64,000 nucleotides of DNA, from the NCBI GenBank assembly GCA_948567375.1, contig OX419760.1, forward strand, positions 23,064,001 to 23,128,000, read 5' to 3'. Position numbers and translations under genes: made by a program. This document shows, in pieces, positions 54,900-64,000 of the stretch. This DNA comes from Lunularia cruciata (lineage: Eukaryota; Streptophyta; Marchantiopsida; Lunulariales; Lunulariaceae). Under the pieces are notes generated by a model. The model saw only the letters and a list, made by a program, of their open reading frames with translations. It was not told the DNA's origin and did not search any database. The stretch's first letter is position 1. The number at the start of each line of letters is the position of its first letter.

Positions 54900-57800
54900 T
54901 TGCTCAAGGGTGGTCCTAAGCTCTTGGATCATATTGCTGATTTGAAGATTTTGTGACCCAAGCTACTTTGATATATTCATGCATTGGACATACATGCAGC
55001 TTCAATGCCAACCCTTAATTCACAAAATTGAGGCAATCCACCAAATACCTCAAAGTGAAGTATGGAGATTTACTACCATTGTAAGTTAGTTCATGGGGAT
55101 TTTTCAATCAGATATTCCCCTGATATATGGCCTTGGCTATTACACATCAGGTCCTCCAAATTTCCCACACGTCCATAGCATGGAAAATTGCTCCATGCTA
55201 CTTGTTGATTGTAGAGATATATGTTGGTTTCTGGTTGCTCCCATAGTAAGGAGGGCAAGGTCAAAATGGTAGATCTGGTCTATCAAGGTAAACACCAACA
55301 TTTCCCATTGTAAACAAACAAATACCTCCCATTGCAGATCATGCATTAGATCTGGCCAAAGAAGAAAGGGATACCAAGCCAAGCACTCTATGTCTACTTT
55401 ACATGATGTTGCAGCTACTGCTTTGACTTGATTCATGTTTATTATCCAAGGGGCACAGAATGTTATGAATAATAAGAGGATGGTGATGGTGACTGGGTTA
55501 TAACTGGACCCATGGTTGGGTGGAATCACCAACCATTTTAACTCCTAGAAGTCATGGGAGTCTTGCAAGACCTACTTCACAAGCTCAAGGGATGGGGTTC
55601 TTGCTTCTTGCTCTAGTGTTTGGATTGTTCTCATATGTGGGACAATTATCACCTTTTATGTGGGTTCTTGGGGTTGCAATGCCTGAAAAGCAGTCATGAA
55701 ATATGGAAATTACTTGTCCTAAGTGATTGTACTCTCCACCAACTACTTCACTAGCTCTCTAGCTTCTAGGGTCAATTGGGTTCCCGCTTGATTTTTTGTT
55801 CCATAAGTCAAGACTTCATTGTGTTGTGCCACTTCAGCTGCTCTTGCTTGTTGAAGACATAGATTTTCTATATTATTCCACTCTTTTGGGATCACTTCCC
55901 TTGTATGACCTTGGTTGATGGTCTTGTAGAGGGTCTATAACATCTTCTAACTTGAGACATTGCTCCTTGGTTTTGTAAGGACTTATCTAGCTTGTCCTTT
56001 CTTCTAGTAAGTCTAGAAGAAAGGACTCCTTCAGACTTTGAGACCCTTCTTTCACCACAAGTTTAAGTAAATCCACTATATAGGTGGCTTCCATCATGTT
56101 TCTCATATCTTGATATTTTTGAATAATCAAACCTTCTTTGGCTAGTGAGCTTGCCGTCTTTATAACTCCACTTCTTACAAGGCCATCACTTCTCTCTTGG
56201 GATATTCTTCCCATAGCTTTCCTATGTGCAGAACTACTACCAATATCCTTATCTTGGGTTAGGCTACTTCCTACCTTCTTCTTAAGAGATGACATGGATT
56301 GGTTTCCCACATCTTAAAGGATGGTAGGCCAAGATGAAATAGAGGGATTGAATCTACCTCCTATGGGGCTCCTTTTACTTTGGTTACCTTGCTCCATCAT
56401 CTCTAGGGTCTTCCTTTTGAGATCCACCATCTTCAAGTTTGTTCTCCTCATCTTTAAAATCCTTGTCCTTTATGGGCATCTCCAACTTGCTATGGTTGAT
56501 GAGCTAGAGCAATTGGCTTACTTTATGCTCTAGTTTTTGGTTTTGGACTGTAAGGTCATTTTGGGAACTTTTTTGAGCTTCAACTTCCACTTGCACTTCC
56601 CACCTCTTCTCCTTATAATAGAGGAGATTCTTTTGATACCAAGCCCTCTTACTAGTGAGTCAATTGAGAGGTAACTCCTTCTCTTTGAAGTGTGTTTGTC
56701 TAGCTTCCTTCCAAATACTTCTAGCCTTCTATACTTCTATCCTTCACCAAGGTTGAGACAATTGCTTCAAATCCAGAGTGAGAAATCTCAACCCCTCTAC
56801 CTCCTAGCAGGAATTCTTGCCAGTTTTGGTCAACTCCCTTATTGTCTCTACCTGGCTTTGAAGTCTTCCTTAGCCTGACTTGCTTGGTCATGCAATAAGT
56901 ACAGATTGCCCTTGCTTTTCTTCTTCTCTAGTTGGGTATGTGCTAATTGAGTATCCAAAGTGGAGTTCTCCACCTTGGTGAGTTGGACTTGCAACTCTAC
57001 ATTTTCCAACTCCTTTGAACTTTTGGTAGACTCCTTCTGCTTCTTGGATTGTGTTTTAACATAGGCCAGTTCTGCCTCCTTGACTTTATGGGAGCCTTCT
57101 CCTTAGTAATGTTCTTATTTGTCCCATAGTTCTATAATTTTATTGTAGGCCAGCTAGCAGCATCTCTGGTCCATTAGAATGGATAATGCCCCAAGTTCCC
57201 ATGCTTAGTCAAGGTGTTACATCCACTTCTCACTGTGTTCCCTACTTACTAGGCTATCTACAAGGATGTCCATCATTTGAGATGATGCCCTAGCCTATAT
57301 CATTCTAGGGGATCTTCTTCCCACAATCTTTGTGTAAGTGATACAGGATGAGGTCCCACAAACCTATGTGGGTGGGGCTCTAGTATTGTAGCTAAGACTT
57401 GACAGAAGAGACTTACCAAGTCCTTTGTCAAGTCCTAAGAATCTTGCCAATTGGTTTGCGGATTCATGGAACCACTCTCTAGCCCTAGGTATGCTTAGTG
57501 AGTAGTCTTCCAATTGGATGATTAAAGATGCTTAGTGATGTCTACTTCCTTGAATGTCTGGAAGCTTTGGGTCTTTTGCCTTGGTTCCTTTTACTTTTGA
57601 GGGAAATGTTCTCTTCTTGGGTACAAGATGGTCTGCTTAATTTATCCCTTTTGGTGGGAATCCTTATCCTCACTCTTGATCTCTTTTTCTATTTCAACAA
57701 GGATGGGAGATCCAATCACACCATCATTGGTGCTAGTTGCCTTCTTTCTTTTATTGTGTGCAACTTCTTCTTCTTATGTAAGATTACTCTATTCTCACAA

Positions 57801-58800
57801 CTCTTCTTTACCTACCGCAATGATAGAGGCCATCCATAGTTTCAAAAGGTTTGACTGCTCTGTATAGGTCCACTTTGAAATTTGTGATGAGTAGTGTTGT
57901 CACATGGGTATTCACGTTCTTGCTCCCAACTCACTTTACCTCTTCTTGGTAAGTCTTCTTGAAGATGAGCAGTTGGGAAGTTGGAAATACTTCCTTTGTG
58001 AGGTGCTCTCTCATTTGGATGGAACGTGGGGCTAGGTATTCAAGGATTTCCATCAATGTGAGCTCCAAAAGAAAGGGTCTTCCTGCTTTTGCCTTATCTA
58101 TTGGGACCGCCTTCCTTAAGTTCAAACAACATTCCTATTGCTTAGTGAGAATTACAAGAGCATTATATGATGCCTTCCTATGTATCACACCTTTGATTAA
58201 GGCATTTGTTAATGATTCACTCAATAATGATACATTTTCTTGTCCACCTATGAGCTAGTGGAAGTTCTTCATGGCAAAGAAGAGTGTTGGGTGTGTAACT
58301 ATTGACATTGATAGCCTATTCTTATTCATGGTTCCTGCCGGACTGTTGGCTGCATCAAAGAATAAAACCGTTGGTAAGGGTTGCAGGGTAAATCTGAATC
58401 CCTCCAAGCAAGGGGGATATCATCTCATCTTGCACCAAGAGAGAATACATCCCTTATGGTGTCCTTGGTAATGGAGATAGTTTTAAAACACTTGGAGTCA
58501 AGTATAGGAACTGGAATGTGGATCACCTTAGAATGCACTTGTATCTTATGTGTTATTTCCAAAATTCTAAGAAGCTCCTCTTCCATTGGAAAAAAAAAAT
58601 TTTGAGCTGCAAAATTCCATATCTTTCCATACTCCATGTTTTTCCTTACCGCATGGTCTGATTGCTAAAATCAGCCTCCCGGTGAACTCTTGTTTGTTGT
58701 GCATGTATCTCTTGACTTCTATCTTGGTACAATGTTCTTGGTTGCTAGTTTGACTTTTTACAACCACTTTTTTTTAGTGATTTGGGTTTCTGCCCTTTTG
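54900..58800 (-). pseudogene. Gy-C 3' ORF with coiled coil (envelope position)
   Basis: A degenerate coding region between integrase and the 3' LTR, visible as minus-strand pieces 58767-58567 (QEFTGRLILAIRPCGKEKHG), 58125-57931 (LELTLMEILEYLAPRSIQMR), a charged helical stretch at 57060-56890 (ELQVQLTKVENSTLDTQLAH) and 56310-55987 (KKKVGSSLTQDKDIGSSSAH). Long coiled coil follows a globular N-part. No transmembrane or furin-like feature is evident, so envelope is not supported; position is the only link. The layout resembles the X protein, without visible sequence identity. Confidence 0.5.
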
Positions 58801-59870
58801 CTTGAACAAGTTTTCCCAACTTCAAAACTCTTAAATTTTGGATGACAAAATGAGGAAAACTTGGGTTTGTTAGAAGGTTTTGTTGGGTGTGGTCTTTTTC
58901 ACTCATTTTACTTTCTCACTATGATTTAGATTTTCACATAATGTATTTTTGCTCACTTCTAGTGTAAAGGCTCATCTTCCACTTCGCATTATTTTTTGTT
59001 TGAATCCAAAATGTCACACATGTGGTGCTATCTCTCCATTGAATGCAACTTGTCATGAATGTAACACCATCTTTTCTTGGGACTAGCACAATCACTATAT
59101 CCTATGGGAAACATGAGATTCCCATAGAGACTCTTTTTATTTGCCTATTGATTTTGTCTTTTGAGTTTATATCCTAGGGTTTTAGGTCCAAGATAGGATA
59201 TCCCATCACAAATAGTAACCCTCAATCTATCATGTAGTTGTTCCAAAAGTCTTTTCAATCCTGAGGAAAAACATTCTTGTGATGTGGACCCCATACACTA
59301 GTCATTGTGTGATATACTATGGCAACTTCTCTTCCTAACCACATAGGGAAATATTATGGGGATTGTAGTGTCTACACTTTGAACCATTTGTGCAAGTTCT
59401 CTTTGTCTAGTGTTTCAAATTAGATGGACCTTTTGCTAAAATATTCTTGTACTCTATGGGGGATTAGCCATTTCTTTGCAAATTTACTAAGGAATTGGCC
59501 AACCCAATGATTGAACTTGAGCACCTGGTCTTTCTTGTAAAGTGGAGATTCTTTTATCTTCTTGTTGAAATAGGATTTTTGCTTGGCCTAAGTGGTGTAT
59601 TGTGTGTACCTAGCCCATAAACATTTTTCATTTAGATCATGAAGCACAAAACCCTTTCCTCTATGGTTTCTTCCTCCTCAAACCAAGACATCATGGTCAA
59701 GTCATTAGTAAGGATTCTAAGGGAAGGGACTAAGAATTCAATTGGCAACATAGCCTCTTGCCCATAGACAAGTTGAAATGGGATGAATCCTATAGTGAAC
59801 TTTACAATAGTGTGGTAAGCCCATAGTGCGCCTACAAACTTTTGATTCCAATCTGTGTGGGTTATATTGA

Positions 59871-60330
59871 CTATTCTATGAGAATGGTCAGTAGAGTGAC
59901 ATTAATGCATTCAAGCTGACCATTTGCATAGGGGTGGTATGGGGTAGACCTTTTATGTTGGATCATATATGTGTTTGTTAAATCCCACACTCCTTTGTTG
60001 ATGAAATGTGACCCATCGTTTGCAACAATAGATAAGGTGACACAAAATTGGGATGTAATTTTTTTGTGCAAAAATTGAATGGCATTTGCTACTAAGTTGT
60101 TGACAAAAGATTCTACTTTTGCCCACTTAATGATGTTGTTGACTGTGACTATGATGTAACAATGTTGAGTCCTTTGAGTTGTGGGATTGATAGGCCCCAC
60201 AAAGTTGATTCCCCATTGTTGGAATGGTTGTGCTTCCAATACCGGGTGGAGGTACATGTGGTATTGAGAGGTGGTTTTACCAATTCATTGACAAGCATCA
60301 CACATGTGGGCATATTGGTTGGTGTCATGG
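59871..60330 (-). pseudogene. Gy-C integrase
   Basis: 60330-60260 reads YAHMCDACQ (zinc domain end) and IGKTTSQYHM. The open 128-codon frame 60257-59871 has PFQQWGINFVGPINPTT, VTVNNIIKWAKVESF (Asp changed to Asn in the first catalytic motif), VANDGSHFINKGVW (second Asp) and STPYHPYANGQLECIN (the Glu). The catalytic core is complete in length. The C-terminal domain would lie left of 59871 and is decayed. Confidence 0.85.
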
Positions 60331-60699
60331 TCTGGCATGGTGTTGACAGACAGCTACCAATATCATGCCGGATAGATTTTATGGGCCCGCTTGATTCATC
60401 AAAATGGCATGCTTTTAATACTTTGGGAATTTCTTCAAGGTTGATGCAACGCTGAAGCAGTTGGTCTATGCAAATCCAATAGAGATCTCCTTATGGAACT
60501 GTGAAAAGAAGAGTTGACATATGAGAATTCTTATGGTTTGTTCATGGTTAATTAGATGGCACTTTTCCCATAGATAAGTAATGTTTGATTTGATCCATGC
60601 TAATTGAGTTGTCACTATGTCCCATGTATAGAAGAGATGGAAATCTAAAAGTTGGTGTTGGGGGAATTTGCTATGGGATCTTCAAGAATATGGGATAAG

Positions 60700-61080
60700 A
60701 AATCTGCATTATCTCAAGACTTTCCGTGCTGGTATTCTACTATAAGAAAAATTCTTGGAGGTGTAACATCTATTGAGCACGTCATTGTACATGTCATGGT
60801 ATGTTGGTTAGGTAATTGAGAGATTTGTAATCCACATGGAACACAAGGTACTAAGGTAGTGTAAACATTTTTGAACATCAAAGATCATTCTAAGGCACTA
60901 CCATTTGGTTGTGGAGTAATCTCACTCTACCAAGCTGAGTCGTTGGTGGGGATAATAGATGGAATATTGTCTGTATTGCTCATCATATTGTACTAGAACA
61001 ATATCCATCACCTTGTTAGAGGTATCCATGAAGACATAAAAATTGACTTCCTAGCTAGGTGTTACAAGAATTTGAGCAAT
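60700..61080 (-). pseudogene. Gy-C RNase H, decayed
   Basis: The minus-strand reading gives FYVFMDTSNKVMDIVLVQYD and, after stops, DYSTTKW, MIFDVQKCLHYL, and VDHKSL-like text near 60830. This is the RNase H block order with the Asp motif as MDTS. It begins straight after the gag zinc knuckle region, so protease and RT have been deleted. Confidence 0.65.
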
Positions 61081-62450
61081 GGCCAACTAGGTGTTGGTTG
61101 AAATTATTAATTTGTGGGATAGTAGCAATAGCATGTACTCTTTCTTCTCTAGGCTCATTGCATCTTTGCAACATTTTACAATTTTCCATGATGTGCTTGT
61201 CCCTTCCACAATGGACATAGAAATTTGGAATATTTGGGGTGGCACATTGAGCATTGGTGTGCCCTTGTCCCAAGAAATGTTTATAGGAGATTTCTCCCTT
61301 GGAAATAGTATTTACTGGATTTCCCTCTTGAGGTTGTGCGTGTTAGGTGTAGGTTCTTTAGTTGTTCCAACTTTACCAAGGTATCATGCATCTTGGTCAT
61401 AGGTGTGTAAACAATGGTAACTGCAGAAATGGGCAATCCCAATGGAGCTATGGGATGAAATCAAGGAGTTGCTGCAAGCACATGATCATATATGGGTACC
61501 AATTGAAGTACCATGTAAGGGGCCAATGCAACCATAGGAGCTCCTCCATAGAAGGAATTTGGTTGTAGGAATCCTTAAGTGCAGCTTCTGGGTTATGCAT
61601 CATTTTTCCCTTAGATCATTGTATTATAGAGCAAGGGTCTAGTAAGGCCATATCCCTATCATTAGCTTTAGCCCAAAAATGTGCTTCCTAGAATGCTTAG
61701 GATAGAGTTGTAGCCTTGTTGTATTGAGAAACATTTGAATATCCTGATGTAGTGCATCTTTAAACCAATGAGAGCTATATTAGGATTGGGAGCTGGTACC
61801 ATCATCAAAAATATGTATTGGAACTATTGAATAAATGCTTGTATGGTTTTGTTGTGTCCTTTGCAAAGTTCGTTTATTTTAGCTATGAGCTATTCTTGTT
61901 GTCTTGAAGAGATGAATTCTTGTTGACCTATTGTGTGTGTCATTGCATAACTTGCCATTATGGTTGGATTTAGGCCACTGAACCAATGTTACAAAATACC
62001 AATGAAACATTGGCCAATTTGTCTTGCCATAGCACTATCATTGATGATATTGCAAGCCATGCAAACATTCTCAAACATTAGTAAGAATGATTTGAAATCT
62101 TCCTACCTTGTGAACACTACAGTTGTAGGGGGTAAATAGTTATTTTCTCCTCTTGATGTTGAAGCTATTGTAGTTGGGCTATAGGACTGCAAGAGGTGGA
62201 ATAAGTATTGTTGTAGAAGGAGCATGTGTAGCTATAGAATGTGAAGCTGAGATGGACAAGTTTCCTTGGGCAAAAGTGCTTGCCATCAACAGAAATGTTA
62301 CTTGGAATTGGGATGTAGCAAAAGTATTGGTGAATGCAGGAGGTAGTGAGTCCTTTGGATTAATAAGCAAGGAACTTGTAGAAATGGTAGATAATGCTTC
62401 TCCCAAACTTAAATCTCTTTTTATGGATACTTAAGGCAATGCTTCCCGCA
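61055..62450 (-). pseudogene. Gy-C gag with zinc knuckle (copy 2)
   Basis: Runs from about 62450 to 61055 with many stops. The 3' part, 61273-61055, contains YVHCGRDKHIMENC, a CCHC knuckle with the first Cys changed to Tyr, followed by NEPREERVHAIAT. Upstream text (62050-61700) matches the window-start copy. The plus-strand ORF 62174-62434 lies antisense to this gag and is not conserved in the first copy, so I treat it as a shadow. Confidence 0.65.
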
Positions 62451-62589
62451 AACTCAAAACTGCTTTACTTGTCAAAATAGGAGGTAATGCTTACCCTTAA
62501 CAGAACATAACTATGGCCTCTTGGGGTGGTGAGAAATATACATGACCAGGCACATTGTAGAATGAAGTGGAGAGGACATAAAAATCAGC

Positions 62590-62603
62590 CGGCAACATTG
62601 CCA
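62590..62603 (-). other. Gy-C primer-binding site (copy 2)
   Basis: Reads TGGCAATGTTGCCG on the element strand, 4-5 A residues from the LTR end at 62608. Diverged counterpart of 881-897. Confidence 0.5.
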
Positions 62604-62607
62604 AAAA

Positions 62608-64000
62608 TGTCAATGGATTAGTCCAGTCCTGTAGTGAGGAATATGGGATGGTATGGAAGAAAAGAAGGCAATGTTACAATCCTTGTGCCACCAGCCATTT
62701 TACTTAGCTTGGGGAGGAATTCTAGTCAAGATTCTCATAGTGGTTGTAATTCCACTAAAGGATAAGAATCTCCCATAGACACTTACTCTTGGGGATGGAT
62801 CAAGGGCATGTCACTCCTTTGGCCTCCATGGTATGTCACTTAGTCATTGGGAAAATATTTTGAGGGTCCCTAATACAACCTCTTGCTTACATGATCAGTG
62901 AGATGAGTAACCAAGGTGAATTTATTCACAACACAAACCACATAACTGGCAAGAAAATGCACTTATTCATTCACATCATACATAAAGTTAGGATGTGACT
63001 TTTATGGTTTTCATATTAAGCCTGACTACATTGACCTTGAGGGATAGATTAACATTACAATGCCATTGGAAAAGGGTGACCAATTCCCATAGTTACAATG
63101 GTCAACCTTGTCACGCCATTTGTAGTGTCGCATCGAGATTGCTTGGATACTGGAGTTCCATTGATAGAAGTTAGAGTTATTTCAGCATTTCTCAAAGACT
63201 ACTTTCCGACGGTCAGATTTTGTGTTTGGGGTATTGACTTCACAGTGGGGCCCACTGTCACTTTGCACTGTTTGCATCATCGAGTGTGCCGACAATGGGA
63301 CTATTAGGGTTTCAGACCTAGCTTGAGTCCAGGGGGTATACTTTTGAAGTGCAACTCCAGAGAGCTCACTTCTCTGATGTTGAGCCTTTGAGTTCATGGC
63401 TATTGTGGACAGAGGCCGGTGAGCATCACCTGGATTCTCTTAGCTAGAGTGGATGTGGCTTGATTGTAATCATTGCGCAGTTGTTGGCAGTTTATAGAGT
63501 GTCAGATCAAGTACTGATCTGAGTTGAGTGGATTTGAGAGTTATAAACAATCTGATTATTGTGGCACTTTAAATTCTATGTATGACTTATGTGTGAGTTG
63601 CGCTTCTATAGTGTATGATGTTGAAAGCAATGTATGTTGTGTAGCGATGTATATACTCACGACAACCTCTCTGGTAGGTAAAAAGTTTCCAACTCAATTA
63701 AGTCTTTCTTTCCTCAAGGAATCCTCCATTATCACTTATTTGGGCTGGAAGATCACCCCCACAAGATTACTCTTCTAAATAGAAATGGTAACCCTAAAAA
63801 TTTCCTAATCACTGCACTCCTTTGTAATTTATCTGCTACCTCTTTTGCAACTTGCACCATAAATATCAAGTGTTTCTCCTCCCTCATAGCTTCTCTTTTA
63901 GATGTACACAACCTACCTTGTCAGTGCAATCACAAAGCCTTAATTTTTGTCTCTTTCTAACTACTATACATTCCCATATCTCTTCTCCTTCTCATAATCT
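62608..64000 (-). repeat. Gy-C 5' LTR (runs off window)
   Basis: Starts TGTCAATGG on the plus strand next to the primer site and matches both 902-1190 and 53216-53930. It is interrupted by a 555-bp insertion at 63109-63664. Length excluding the insertion is over 830 bp; the outer end is beyond 64000. Confidence 0.8.
63109..63664. mobile_element. Short solo-LTR-like insertion in Gy-C LTR
   Basis: Begins TGTCACGCC and ends CACGACA; the 3' LTR of the same element (around 53370) has uninterrupted caacctctct at this point, while here aacct occurs on both sides (63104-63108 and 63664-63668, overlapping the final A). The insert is CpG-rich relative to its host and contains no coding text, so a recent solo LTR of an unidentified family is the best fit. 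Confidence 0.65.

Larger units (their letters stand above)
53216..64000 (-). mobile_element. Ty3/gypsy element Gy-C, copy 2
   Basis: A large minus-strand gypsy element reaching the window end. In element order it has 5' LTR (64000-62608), primer site, gag with knuckle (62450-61055), RNase H (61080-60700), integrase (60330-59871), a long degenerate coiled-coil ORF (about 58800-54900) and a 3' LTR fragment (from 53216, matching 62950 onward). Protease and RT are missing between knuckle and RNase H. The left end is truncated. Confidence 0.8.

Noticed and set aside
1-64000. CRISPR arrays, prokaryotic operons, phage or integron structures
   Set aside because: No regularly spaced short repeats or bacterial gene layout; the sequence is plainly plant-type retroelement DNA.

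Overview
The window is eukaryotic nuclear DNA, almost certainly from a land plant with a large, retrotransposon-packed genome. A gymnosperm is my best guess, by inference only. It is AT-rich, CpG is mostly depleted, no intact cellular gene is obvious, and nearly all coding similarity is to Ty3/gypsy and Ty1/copia polyproteins, most of them frameshifted and stop-ridden. Family names used here (Gy-A, Gy-B, Gy-C, Co-1, X, S) are local labels.

Layout. 1-1.85 kb: edge of a Gy-C gypsy element (gag remnant, primer-binding site, 5' LTR) on the minus strand. 4.99-10.4 kb: unit S2 of a low-copy segmental repeat with exon-like signals on the minus strand. 11.2-11.8 kb: a duplicated cysteine-rich module. 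12.05-13.5 kb: a purine-rich stretch with two minisatellites. 14.5-22.2 kb: a Gy-A element (minus) with both LTRs and all pol domains. 22.2-23.2 kb: a hAT-like transposase remnant (plus). 23.2-30.4 kb: a Gy-B element (minus) split at its reverse-transcriptase active site by X1 (24260-28053). 30.4-37.3 kb: a second Gy-A element (plus) split by X2 (33562-35472) and truncated at X3 (37301 to about 41095), followed by fragment X4. 43.1-52.2 kb: units S3 and S4, with a MITE-like foldback element in S3 and a full-length Ty1/copia element Co-1 (43989-49591) between 5-bp target duplications. Co-1 itself carries a Gy-A solo LTR (46995-47684). 53.2-64 kb: a second Gy-C element (minus) with 3' LTR, a coiled-coil ORF in envelope position, integrase, RNase H, gag, primer-binding site and 5' LTR, the last interrupted by a short solo-LTR-like insertion.

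The most unusual component is family X. Three copies have TG...CA-type ends (X3 only one end) and two have 5-bp target duplications. All share a conserved coding region for an acidic, coiled-coil protein but show no reverse transcriptase and no terminal direct repeats. A TATA-like box lies about 680 bp from the 3' end in each. The simplest reading is a giant (about 3.8 kb) solo LTR whose U3 encodes a protein; an undescribed non-autonomous element is the alternative. The nesting order gives a relative history: Gy-B and Gy-A(30 kb) were in place before X; S units were duplicated before Co-1 landed in S3; Co-1 was in place before the Gy-A solo LTR.
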